26,628 bases of DNA from Spirochaetaceae bacterium (lineage in GTDB: Bacteria > Spirochaetota > Spirochaetia > DSM-27196 > PXBQ01), in NCBI GenBank assembly GCA_003566875.1, contig PXBQ01000192.1:1-26628 (forward strand). The letters are read 5' to 3'. The notes under the pieces were generated by a model. It was not told the origin of the DNA. It did no database searches and worked only from the letters and a program-made list of their open reading frames with translations. The translations under genes and the position numbers were made by a program. Position 1 is the first letter of the stretch. The number at the start of each line of letters is the position of its first letter. This document shows, piece after piece, positions 8,353 through 16,462 of the stretch.

Positions 8353-8368
8353 CGGTCGGGGTTATACG

Positions 8369-9997
8369 ATGGGGAGCATGAACGTTGTTCGCGGCGGTCG
8401 TCGGACGATCATGTTATCGAGCGTGTTGCTCTTTTTTGTCGGCGGGATGTCCGCGACCGACGGAGCGCCGCCGATCTGGACGTTTGTCACCGGTGGGCGG
8501 ATAGTCGGCTCGCCGGTTGTGACCGAGACGGGGCGTGTGTACGCCGTTGCGGAAGATAGATATCTTTACGCGGTCGAACACGGTGTTGCGCGGTGGAGGT
8601 ACGATCTGCGCGTGCGACCGATCGGGCCGATTCGGGTGTCACCCGACGGAACGGTCGTCGTTCGGACCAGAGCCGATTCTTTAGTTGCTGTGAACCCCGG
8701 CGGCGGGACCGTGTGGGCCTACAGACACCGAACCGAGATTGGCTCATTTGAGCACGGCGGAGACGGGCAAGTCCTGCTCGGTGACTCCGCGGGTGTCGTC
8801 ACGGCGCTCTCTGCAACCGGGCGTGTCGTATACCGCGTCGCAATCGGCGATTCTCCGGTCACGGCGATCGTCCGCGGTTCCGGTTACCACGTGTACGCGG
8901 CGACGCGAGACGGCAGACTCGCGGCCATTACAGACGGCGGAGCTCGCGTCTTCAGGCGGCTGTTCGAGGCGCGGATCGAAGCCATGGCGAGCACGGCAGA
9001 CCGCGTCGTTGTTTTTTTGTCCGACGGGCGTCTCATCGCCGTCGACACGTTTGGGCGGGAGGCGTGGACAATCGGTGTTCCCGAGGCTGCGCGGCGGCTT
9101 GGCGTCGCCGGTGTACATATCGCGCTCATTTCTGACGAGGCCGTTTGGTTTTTTGACGATTCGGGGACCACGGTCGGCAGCGATCGATTTGACGGGCTCG
9201 GCGATACTGTGATCGCGGGAGACGGTGTGTTCGTTGCGGCGGGAAACGCCGTGTACTCTGTTCGAGCGTCACAACCACGCGCGCCGGTCGCCCGCTTTTC
9301 TTCGGGCGTCGGGGCGATCGGCGCGGGCGGCGGTCGTGTCGCCGTCGGTACGGACGACTGGGTTCTTTCATCGTTCGGAAATGCGCACGCAACTGCGCGT
9401 CCAGGCGGTGTGCGCGTCCCGTACTGGCGCACGTCGTACGATTATCTGTTTCTCAAGGACCAGATATCGGCGGGAACCGATCAGGCCGTACGCGCGACGC
9501 GCGAGATGATTTCGCGCGTGGACCGTGCTGATCTCGCGGGCAGTTATCACGCGATACGCGAGCTATTGATCGAGGTCGCGACGCCACGGACACCGCGGAC
9601 CGGACGCGCGATTCCTCCTGACGTACGTAGCGCGGCGGTCCGGGCGCTTGGACGCGTAGGAGACGTCGTCGTCCGGGATTTTCTCGCGCGCGCCGTCGCG
9701 GCGGAGACCGACCCGTTCGTCATGGTCGCAATCTTTGATGCTTTTACCGATACCGGTATTGCGGCCCCGGAGCCTGTACTCGAAATCGCGGCGCGGTATC
9801 TCTCGAACGCGCGTGGGGGCGAGCTTTCGGGAGAAATCGCGCGCGCCGCGGTGGATCTCGTGATCGCGTCGCACAGATACGCGGGGTATGTCCCCGAAGT
9901 AGGAGTGGGATTGCTTCGACGCGCGATGGAGGCACCGTTTCCGCGCGAAATCCGAGAATACGCGCTGACGGCCGCCCGACAAATAGACGGGCGATAG
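8369..9997 (+). CDS. Secreted PQQ-like beta-propeller protein with C-terminal HEAT-like repeats
   Basis: This is a 542-residue protein of unknown function. An N-terminal hydrophobic stretch after GGRRT, ending near MSATDGA, looks like a signal peptide. Residues about 30-340 hold repeated beta-strand units of the type GRVYAVAEDRYLYAVE, GTVVVRTRADSLVAVNPGG and GDSAGVVTALSATGRVVY, the signature of a PQQ/WD-like propeller. Residues about 345-542 are helical, with HEAT-like elements such as VRSAAVRALGRVGDVVVRDFL and the paired helices that follow. Such proteins usually act as envelope scaffolds. The first ATG (8369) has GGGG upstream; an ATG at 8378 is an alternative. The next gene encodes P83/100, 33 nt downstream on the same strand, which suggests a shared envelope role. 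Confidence 0.8.
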   Translation: MGSMNVVRGGRRTIMLSSVLLFFVGGMSATDGAPPIWTFVTGGRIVGSPVVTETGRVYAVAEDRYLYAVEHGVARWRYDLRVRPIGPIRVSPDGTVVVRTRADSLVAVNPGGGTVWAYRHRTEIGSFEHGGDGQVLLGDSAGVVTALSATGRVVYRVAIGDSPVTAIVRGSGYHVYAATRDGRLAAITDGGARVFRRLFEARIEAMASTADRVVVFLSDGRLIAVDTFGREAWTIGVPEAARRLGVAGVHIALISDEAVWFFDDSGTTVGSDRFDGLGDTVIAGDGVFVAAGNAVYSVRASQPRAPVARFSSGVGAIGAGGGRVAVGTDDWVLSSFGNAHATARPGGVRVPYWRTSYDYLFLKDQISAGTDQAVRATREMISRVDRADLAGSYHAIRELLIEVATPRTPRTGRAIPPDVRSAAVRALGRVGDVVVRDFLARAVAAETDPFVMVAIFDAFTDTGIAAPEPVLEIAARYLSNARGGELSGEIARAAVDLVIASHRYAGYVPEVGVGLLRRAMEAPFPREIREYALTAARQIDGR

Positions 9998-10030
9998 CCC
10001 GGCGGTTATAATGAACAAAAGGGGGGTGCT

Positions 10031-11644
10031 GTGAGACCTCGAAAGCAATTTTTCCGGACGGCGCGGTTGGTGTCGGGCGTACTAGTTTACCTCATGGCCG
10101 CCGTGGCCAACACGGCCGGTCTCGAGGTCGATGAGGTCGAACTCGAACAGGTTCGCGACGCGCAAATCGAGTTCTTGAACTACGAGGGGCCCGTTGACCG
10201 AATAGACACGATCGAGTCGATTCGGGGGATCGGTACGTACCTCGGTACGCGGATTACGACACCCGGGGACGTCGCGTCGTACTTCGGCCGATACCGTGTG
10301 ATCCACGCGGTCGATCCAAGCGTGTTGGTCGGTCTCGACGCCGACATAGTGATAATCGAACCGGACGCTCAAGTCAACCACATCAATAACTTGCGCCATA
10401 TCATCTCGGCGTACCTCGAAGCTGCGTACGGATACACCGGCAACGATGCTTCGACTCTTGCGTTTTTCACAACGATTTATAACGCCGTGCATCGACAAGA
10501 TGTTCCGTTCTTTGATGCGCGCTACAAACCGGTGGTCACGCGCCATCTGTCACCGGAGAATGCGGGTTTGTCGACTCGATACTACGAATGGCCGGGTATG
10601 TCGCGAGTCGTGATTCCTCTCGCGCGCGGTGCAGCGCCGGGAGTTATCGGCACTATCGACCCGTTGCAGCTCACCGATCCCGAAGTGATAGCCGAGTTAC
10701 GCGCACAACCCGATATGGGGATTCGCGAACGGAAGGACATAATCGATCTGATGGAACGAGTCGTCGCCGCGCGTGAAGAACGCGAAGAGCAGGAGCGACT
10801 CGCGCTCGAACGCGAGAGACGGCGACTGGAACAGGAGAGAATCGACCGCGAGCGAGCGGTCGAAGCTCCGGACGAGGAGATTGAACCACCCGAAGACCCC
10901 ATTGATCCCGAAGAAGCGCCTGTAGAAGAGCCGGACGAAACGCCTGAGCCACGTGTCGTGGACGAAGGCGCAGAACCGTTAGTGACCGAGGAGGAGCGCG
11001 AGGCACGTGAGCGGGAGCTCGCCGAGCGCGAAGAGGCCCTCGAACGCGACGTGCAGGAGACCGAGGAAATGCTCGATCGCGTCCGCGAGTTGTACGACGA
11101 CACCGCAGACGATCAACACGCGCTGCTGACCGAGGAACAGCGTCGCGCGGAGGAAGCGGCTCGAGTGGTCCCCGTGCCGTTTCTGGTCTCGACCTCGCGA
11201 ACCGCGGCAGGTGTCGCGATTTCCCGCCTTGTCGGTGTTCATCCCGAGACCGGTGATGTGCTTGTTCGATCGGACTCGCGTGGCGTGTATGGGCGCAGGA
11301 TCGTGAATTCAGCAGGGGAGGTCACCGCGATTGTTGATACGTCCGACGGCCCGCGTCTCGTGACGTTCGAGCGGGAGAACCTGTCGAGCATACGGACTGG
11401 GGACGACGAAATCTTCCCCGGAGCGTCGCTTGAACGGCGTGGTGACGATGTCTTCACGGTCGTACGGGTTAACGGTGCGTGGTACCTTGGGAGGTTTGAC
11501 TCCACCCTGACGCTTATCGAGCATTCGGATCGCGAGGTTGCACCGGCTACTCATATCGTGATCACGGAGAATAGAGTATACGCCGAGATGCCCGACGGCT
11601 CGGTGTTCAGCCTCGAACTCGACGATCTCGGCGTCCGGTGGTAG
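10031..11644 (+). CDS. P83/100-family spirochaetal protein
   Basis: This 537-residue protein belongs to the family of the Borrelia P83/100 antigen. A GTG start follows a strong GGGGGG tract. Residues 1-30 form a signal peptide. The N-terminal domain (about 30-230) contains family-specific pieces: EFLNYEGP, RGIGTYLG, LRHIISAYLEAAYGY, FFTTIYNAVHRQDVPFF, SPENAGLSTRYYEW and VVIPLARG. The middle (about 235-380) is a highly charged coiled-coil and acidic proline-rich region, with runs such as EEREEQERLALERERRRLEQ. The C-terminal domain (about 385-537) is beta-rich. This three-part plan matches the Borrelia protein. The molecular function is unknown; a periplasmic or envelope location is inferred. 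The gene follows the propeller/HEAT gene and ends 4 nt before pyrBI. Confidence 0.88.
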   Translation: MRPRKQFFRTARLVSGVLVYLMAAVANTAGLEVDEVELEQVRDAQIEFLNYEGPVDRIDTIESIRGIGTYLGTRITTPGDVASYFGRYRVIHAVDPSVLVGLDADIVIIEPDAQVNHINNLRHIISAYLEAAYGYTGNDASTLAFFTTIYNAVHRQDVPFFDARYKPVVTRHLSPENAGLSTRYYEWPGMSRVVIPLARGAAPGVIGTIDPLQLTDPEVIAELRAQPDMGIRERKDIIDLMERVVAAREEREEQERLALERERRRLEQERIDRERAVEAPDEEIEPPEDPIDPEEAPVEEPDETPEPRVVDEGAEPLVTEEEREARERELAEREEALERDVQETEEMLDRVRELYDDTADDQHALLTEEQRRAEEAARVVPVPFLVSTSRTAAGVAISRLVGVHPETGDVLVRSDSRGVYGRRIVNSAGEVTAIVDTSDGPRLVTFERENLSSIRTGDDEIFPGASLERRGDDVFTVVRVNGAWYLGRFDSTLTLIEHSDREVAPATHIVITENRVYAEMPDGSVFSLELDDLGVRW

Positions 11645-11648
11645 AGCG

Positions 11649-13214
11649 ATGTCGCACTTCTCGGGCCGAACGATCCAGGTAGTTCGGGACCTGTCGGTCG
11701 ACGAACAGGTATATCTCTACGACGTCACACGCCGCTTGAAAACGAAACTCACCACGGGCGAACGAACCGACGAGTTTCGGATAGGAAACCACGACCTCGG
11801 CGTTTACCTTTTTTTTCTTGAGGATTCGACGCGGACGAAAGAGTCTTTTCGCAACGCGGCGAAATTCCACGGTGCGCGTGTCAATGACTTTACGGTCGCC
11901 GGCTCATCGATCAACAAGAGAGAAAGCATTACCGACACCGTGAAAATGCTTGTCGGTTACTCCGAACAATCGGTCTTCATCGTACGGACCAAACTCGAGG
12001 GTACATGTCGATGGCTCGAGGCCGCGCTTTCCGAGTACGCCACGTCAAAAGGAATGCCTGTACCCGTATTCATTAACGCCGGCGACGGACGACACGAACA
12101 CCCAACCCAGGAATTTCTCGACGAATTTAGTTTTCTGGAACACGTGTCGTGGGATCGGTCGCATCTGCATCTCGCGCTCGTCGGTGATCTCTTTCACGGG
12201 AGGACCGTCCACTCGAAGGTCGACGGGTTACGTATCTTCCGCGAAGTGGAGCTCGATCTCGTGGCCCCGCCGGACCTTGAGATGCCTCGACACTACATTG
12301 AGACGATGAAGCGTGCCGGGTTCGAAGTCAGGACGTTCGGTTCGATCACGGAGTATCTTGCCTCCGGCCGCCCGGCGTCGGCGTGGTACTTCACGCGGCT
12401 ACAGCTCGAACGGATGGGCGACAGACTGCTCGAGAAGGCCGATCAGCTTCGCGATGCCGTCACGTTCAAGCAAGCGGACATGGCGCGGGTGCCGGAGGGC
12501 ACGCGGTTTTTCCATCCGCTTCCGCGGCACTCGGTGACACCGACTATACCGTCGTTTCTCGACTCGACGCCGCTTAACGGATGGGATGAACAGTCGATCA
12601 ACGGCTACTTCACGCGGATAGTGGAAATCGGGCTTGTCGCAGGGCACCTCGGCGATGACTTTTCAGGTGAATCGCGGCTCAAGCTTAGTTTCAGCGACGA
12701 CTTTGTCGAAAGCGCTCCCGTGAGTGTCGGGAAGAAGCCCGAGTATAAAGTGGGGATTCGACCGGTCGAGAGCGGAATAGTTATCGACCACATCGGGCGC
12801 GGGAAAAACCCACACGAAATTTGGGTTCAGATCGACAAGGTACGACGGATCCTCGCGCTAAACTGCATCAGTTCGCACGGGGTATACACGTCGCTGCGAA
12901 CTGGCGCGCATAAAGGCATGATTTCGCTTCCGGACCACAACGGTTTTGACGGCCGCGAGATCAAAATGCTCGCCGCGATCGCGCCCGGGTGTTCGGTAAA
13001 CCACGTTGTTGACGGCAAAGTAGCGAGGAAGTTCCGGCTTCACATCCCGCCACGCGTGTACAATCTCGATGAGATCTGTTGCCGAAACGAGGAGCGTATT
13101 TCCCATCCGGCGCATCACGAGCCGATAACAGCGGAGTTCTATCGCGCGGACACCGAGATATTTACGTGCAAGTATTGCGAACGACCACACGAGTTTCACG
13201 AGATCTGGAAGTGA
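11649..13214 (+). CDS. pyrBI: Aspartate carbamoyltransferase, fused catalytic and regulatory chains
   Basis: This 521-residue enzyme catalyses the first committed step of pyrimidine synthesis, carbamoyl phosphate plus aspartate to carbamoyl aspartate. Residues 1-335 are PyrB: the carbamoyl-phosphate loop STRT is at 60-63, the HPTQ motif is at 151-154, and PLPR is at 290-293. Residues about 365-521 are PyrI, with the allosteric nucleotide domain and a zinc domain. Fusions of this type are known from Thermotoga and Treponema. In E. coli PyrI four cysteines (109, 114, 138, 141) bind zinc. Here the matching positions read C478, R483, C507 and C510, so one ligand is lost, although an extra C477 sits beside C478. 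In the active-site loop, residues 86-93 read SSINKRES, with arginine where glycine is usual. The start is 4 nt after the P83/100 stop, with only a weak ribosome-binding site. Confidence 0.9.
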   Translation: MSHFSGRTIQVVRDLSVDEQVYLYDVTRRLKTKLTTGERTDEFRIGNHDLGVYLFFLEDSTRTKESFRNAAKFHGARVNDFTVAGSSINKRESITDTVKMLVGYSEQSVFIVRTKLEGTCRWLEAALSEYATSKGMPVPVFINAGDGRHEHPTQEFLDEFSFLEHVSWDRSHLHLALVGDLFHGRTVHSKVDGLRIFREVELDLVAPPDLEMPRHYIETMKRAGFEVRTFGSITEYLASGRPASAWYFTRLQLERMGDRLLEKADQLRDAVTFKQADMARVPEGTRFFHPLPRHSVTPTIPSFLDSTPLNGWDEQSINGYFTRIVEIGLVAGHLGDDFSGESRLKLSFSDDFVESAPVSVGKKPEYKVGIRPVESGIVIDHIGRGKNPHEIWVQIDKVRRILALNCISSHGVYTSLRTGAHKGMISLPDHNGFDGREIKMLAAIAPGCSVNHVVDGKVARKFRLHIPPRVYNLDEICCRNEERISHPAHHEPITAEFYRADTEIFTCKYCERPHEFHEIWK

Positions 13215-13235
13215 GCACGACGGCTACGACTGTGG

Positions 13236-13661
13236 TCACGCGGGCTTGGGCCGGATCTTTTTCTTTCGGCGTGTCCGTCGTCGGAAAATCTTCCTGAAAA
13301 ATGCCCTTATCGCCGCGAGAATTTTCTTGAAAAACCCCGGGTTTTTCATTTTGTCGAGTTTCATGTACGCCTCGGCGAGTTCGTCCGTCGTGAGCTCTTT
13401 GCGATGGATGTTCTCGTCGAGCTCCATCTCGAGTTTCTCGGCGTCGTCGTCGCGATCGACGACCCGCCCGGGGACGGAGCTCCAGCCGAGCCGTCGAACG
13501 GCTTCAAGCCGGCGATGCCCTGCGATCAGCTCGTTCTTGCCGTTAATTACGATAGGGTTCATCAAGCCGAACGATTCGATGCTTCTCATAAGTGGACCGA
13601 TATCGCCAAGACTCTTGCGGATCCGCTTCCGGATGATGATTGAGTTGATTTCGACTTGCAC
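13236..13661 (-). CDS. Small ParB N-terminal-domain protein with basic amphipathic C-terminus
   Basis: This 141-residue protein has the ParB/Srx CTP-binding fold. NPIVINGKNELIAGHRRLEA (residues 35-54) contains the AGHRR box that matches the GERR box of ParB. DENIHRKELTTDELAEAY (82-99) matches the ENIQR-type box that contacts the nucleotide in ParB CTPases. The helix-turn-helix and dimerisation domains of true ParB are missing. Instead, residues 108-141 are a hydrophobic and strongly basic helix, from GFFKKILAAIRAFF to the RRRTRRKKK cluster. The GTG start is supported by GGAGG 9 nt upstream. It lies downstream of the PBP1A gene on the same strand and converges with pyrBI 21 nt away. There is no ParA gene here, so a role in chromosome segregation is not implied. 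Confidence 0.75.
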   Translation of the reverse strand: MQVEINSIIIRKRIRKSLGDIGPLMRSIESFGLMNPIVINGKNELIAGHRRLEAVRRLGWSSVPGRVVDRDDDAEKLEMELDENIHRKELTTDELAEAYMKLDKMKNPGFFKKILAAIRAFFRKIFRRRTRRKKKIRPKPA

Positions 13662-13670
13662 GGCGCATGG

Positions 13671-13691
13671 CCTCCACGCGGCATAGTATCA
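13671..13691 (-). promoter_or_regulatory. Shine-Dalgarno and possible extended -10 for the ParB-like gene
   Basis: On the minus strand, TGATACTAT (13683-13691) fits an extended -10 (TGn plus TACTAT), and GGAGG (13671-13675) is the ribosome-binding site for the GTG at 13661. No good -35 is seen. The gene may instead be read through from the PBP1A gene. Confidence 0.3.
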
Positions 13692-13731
13692 ATCGGTTGG
13701 GTTGGCGCTCGAGACGCGAAAACCGCCTTCG

Positions 13732-16284
13732 CTAATCGAGTAAGGGATTTCCTCCGGATGCGGGTAAATCGCCGTTGAGGTCGAAGTCGTTGCCGTACCC
13801 AGGGAACCGTAAATCTATATCGAAGTCGAGATCAACCGAGAGATCGCTCTGTGGCCGAGGGCCGCCGAATGCGTTGACCGTGAGGCTTGTCCCTGCTATC
13901 GCGTCGCGCATTCGATCGGCGAACACCGGGGTCCAATCGCGCTCAAATTCCTGAAGAGTATCGAACTGCGTCGGTTCGGTTCCCGAGATGAACACTCGTT
14001 CGACCGTGCGTCCGGTGTAGTTTTCGGGTGGAAGCAGGCCTGTACGCGCGCTCACGCGTACTGTGGTTAAACCGTCGTTCGGCTTCGGGAACGCGACACG
14101 GTCGCGCCCTTCATGGATCTCGCGCATGTACTGAACCCACATCGGCGCAACGGCGGCCGCGCCGGTCTGGTTTGTGCCGAGAGAATTATTGCCGCCACGG
14201 TCAAAACCGAACCACACCGCGGTCGTAACGTACGGTGAGTAACCGACCGACCACGCGTCCGACCAGTTTTGCGTCGACCCGGTCTTTCCCGCCATCGGCA
14301 TATCGTCGAAACCGCCACCGCGTGCGCGTGCTCCGGCCATTGTACCGACCTCAAACGTCGCCTTCATCATCTCGGTCATCACGTACGCTGCTTGCGGCGA
14401 GATCACCTGTGTCTCACGCCCGCGCCTCTGTTGCGCCAACCGGATTTCCTGCTCAGGTTCCAGAATCACGCGGCCGTCACGATCTTCGATGTACCGGACG
14501 GCAATCGGGACGACCTCACGACCGAGATTCGCGATCGTAGCGTATCCGCGGGCCATCTCCATCGGCGAAACCGAGACCGTTCCGAGGCCGACCGGAAAGT
14601 TTCGCACGAAGCCCCGCGAGGCGAGGCTCGACTCCGGGATGCCCATCAAGCGGCTCGCGACTCGGAACGCATCGGTGAACCCGACGCGGTCGAGGACCCG
14701 AAGCGACGGAATGTTATACGACGCGGCGAGAGAAGTCGTCAGGTCGACCCATCCCCACCAGCGTCCGAAGTAGTTGTTTGGTGTGTACGGGGTCCCGTCG
14801 TCGTTCCAGAACACGACCGGTGCGTCGTAGAACGTCGTCGCCGATGTGACCACCTGTTTGTCGATTCCGGCAGCGTAGTACATCGGTTTGAACGCGCTAC
14901 CCGGTAACACGCGCGCGTCGACCGCACGATTGAGCTGGTTACGCGCCTCGAAACCGGAACCGCCGATCAGAGCCAGGATATGTCCCGTGGAATTGTCGAG
15001 TGTCACGAGGCCACCCTCGACCCGCGTTCTTTGCGCCTCACGTTCGGTTCGTGTGTACGATACGCGCGCGACATGACGAAGCTCATCGTTCTCGGATGAT
15101 CCGAACAGAAGCGATACCATGTCGATTACAGGGTTAATCTGGCGCTGGTAGTGTTCGAGGGTGCGTGAACGTTCTTTTGCGTCGCCGACGCGAAGCTCAG
15201 GAATATCGAATAGAAGAGCCGAAAGCTCGATCGCGGGTATGAGCTTGTCGCCGGCCGAAATACTTACGCTCCGGTTTTGTTCGTAGATTCTGTTGGAAGT
15301 CTCGAGCGACGCAGCCATGTGACGATCGGCTGCCCTCTGATAGTCGAGGTCCAGCGTCGTATGAACGGTGAACCCGTCACGGTTGACGTTAGCACGACCG
15401 AAAAGATACTCGTTCTCGAGCTGGAATCGCACGAACTCGCTGAAGTACCGTGCACGATCCTCGCGGTCGAAAAATGCCGTGGAGACATTTGAGCGCGTGA
15501 AGTCGTAGTTGTTCCAGTAATCGTCAAACGAGAAGTCGACCTCTTCCTGGGTGGCAAATCCCATCGTTACCATATCGTTCAAGACGACTCTCTGCATTAC
15601 GCGAGCCTGGTTTGGACGGCGAATAGGAGAGTATAACGACGGATTCGCCAGCTGGATAACGAGAATCGCCGACTCGGCGTGCGTCAAGTCACGCGCGGAA
15701 CGCCCGAAGTAAAACTGTGATGCCGACTCGACGCCGTAGTTACCGTGTCCAAACGGCATTTTGTTGAGATACTCTTCGAGAATCTCATACTTCGTCAGCC
15801 GCTTTTCGAGCTGCAATGCCCACCATAACTCGCGGAGCTTCCGGACTAATGAAAACTCGGTACGGTCGGCGTACAAGTGTCCCGCGAGTTGTTGCGTAAT
15901 TGTGCTTCCGCCCGATACATACCTTCCGCGTAAAAGATTCCACGCGGCTCGAGCGGTTCCGCGGAAACTGAAACCATGATGATGGAAAAAAGTGCGGTCT
16001 TCTCGCGTGATCAGCGCGTTTATCAAGTGTCTCGGCAACTCGTCGATCGGGACGAGCTCACGCCTTTCGTCACCGAAGAATTGAGTGATCTCGCGTCCCG
16101 TCCGGTCGAGGATGATCGTCGGCAACGCGTTAAAGGTTTCTCCGCGCTGCACGGTATCGAGATGTTCGGTGTTTCGGATACCCGCGAGCGCCAAACCGGT
16201 AACGACGCCGAAAACGATTGCGGATACGGCGGTCACGATCAGCAAAACCATGACGAGTACGCCTTTCCGTCCTGCAAAACCCAT
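13732..16284 (-). CDS. Class A penicillin-binding protein 1A (glycosyltransferase/transpeptidase)
   Basis: This 850-residue bifunctional peptidoglycan synthase is anchored in the inner membrane. A transmembrane helix spans about residues 8-34. The GT51 glycosyltransferase domain (about 60-235) has the catalytic-glutamate motif REDRTFFHHHGF (E95) and GGSTITQQLAGHLY (125-138). An inter-domain segment covers about 330-420. The transpeptidase domain (about 420-720) has the active serine in SAFK (463-466), SYN at 522-524 and KTG at 667-669, so both activities look intact. The last 45 residues form an aspartate-rich tail (VDLDFDIDLRF and after) that is not part of the usual core. A TTGACA promoter lies directly upstream and no Shine-Dalgarno site is visible, so the mRNA may be leaderless. 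The ParB-like gene follows after 70 nt. Confidence 0.93.
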   Translation of the reverse strand: MGFAGRKGVLVMVLLIVTAVSAIVFGVVTGLALAGIRNTEHLDTVQRGETFNALPTIILDRTGREITQFFGDERRELVPIDELPRHLINALITREDRTFFHHHGFSFRGTARAAWNLLRGRYVSGGSTITQQLAGHLYADRTEFSLVRKLRELWWALQLEKRLTKYEILEEYLNKMPFGHGNYGVESASQFYFGRSARDLTHAESAILVIQLANPSLYSPIRRPNQARVMQRVVLNDMVTMGFATQEEVDFSFDDYWNNYDFTRSNVSTAFFDREDRARYFSEFVRFQLENEYLFGRANVNRDGFTVHTTLDLDYQRAADRHMAASLETSNRIYEQNRSVSISAGDKLIPAIELSALLFDIPELRVGDAKERSRTLEHYQRQINPVIDMVSLLFGSSENDELRHVARVSYTRTEREAQRTRVEGGLVTLDNSTGHILALIGGSGFEARNQLNRAVDARVLPGSAFKPMYYAAGIDKQVVTSATTFYDAPVVFWNDDGTPYTPNNYFGRWWGWVDLTTSLAASYNIPSLRVLDRVGFTDAFRVASRLMGIPESSLASRGFVRNFPVGLGTVSVSPMEMARGYATIANLGREVVPIAVRYIEDRDGRVILEPEQEIRLAQQRRGRETQVISPQAAYVMTEMMKATFEVGTMAGARARGGGFDDMPMAGKTGSTQNWSDAWSVGYSPYVTTAVWFGFDRGGNNSLGTNQTGAAAVAPMWVQYMREIHEGRDRVAFPKPNDGLTTVRVSARTGLLPPENYTGRTVERVFISGTEPTQFDTLQEFERDWTPVFADRMRDAIAGTSLTVNAFGGPRPQSDLSVDLDFDIDLRFPGYGNDFDLNGDLPASGGNPLLD

Positions 16285-16290
16285 ACGAGA

Positions 16291-16319
16291 AGGGTACTTA
16301 CGGGCGTTCCTTTTGTCAA
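16291..16319 (-). promoter_or_regulatory. Promoter of the PBP1A gene
   Basis: On the minus strand a perfect -35 TTGACA (16314-16319) is followed after 17 nt by TACCCT (16291-16296). Only 6 nt separate the -10 from the ATG at 16284, so the predicted start point falls on the start codon itself. The -10 is a partial match (three of six). Confidence 0.5.
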
Positions 16320-16380
16320 GGTGACGTTCTCACCGTGTCGTTCATACCGAGAGCAGCGAGCTTTGAGCTTAGCGGATGCG

Positions 16381-16409
16381 AAAAAAAAAGCCGGCTCTTT
16401 CGAACCGGC
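16381..16409 (-). terminator. Rho-independent terminator of the Mce-to-PEGA operon
   Basis: On the minus strand an 8-bp stem, GCCGGTTC paired with GAGCCGGC (one G-U pair), closes a GAAA loop and is followed by nine T residues. It lies about 95 nt after the PEGA gene stop and before the PBP1A promoter, so it separates the two transcription units. Confidence 0.9.
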
Positions 16410-16432
16410 CCAACCGTTAGGTTATCGGCACC

Positions 16433-16462
16433 AATATAGTAAACTGGGAGGGGAACTATATT
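16433..16462. repeat. Perfect 8-bp inverted repeat around a purine/pyrimidine-rich loop
   Basis: AATATAGT (16433-16440) and ACTATATT (16455-16462) are exact reverse complements, 14 nt apart. The loop reads GGGAGGGG on the plus strand and CCCCTCCC on the minus strand. It lies in the 3' UTR of the PEGA gene. It could alternatively be a protein-binding site. Confidence 0.6.

Noticed and set aside
14269..14907. A 212-codon plus-strand frame inside the PBP1A gene.
   Set aside because: It is antisense to the transpeptidase domain, whose motifs are intact, and has no recognisable domain.
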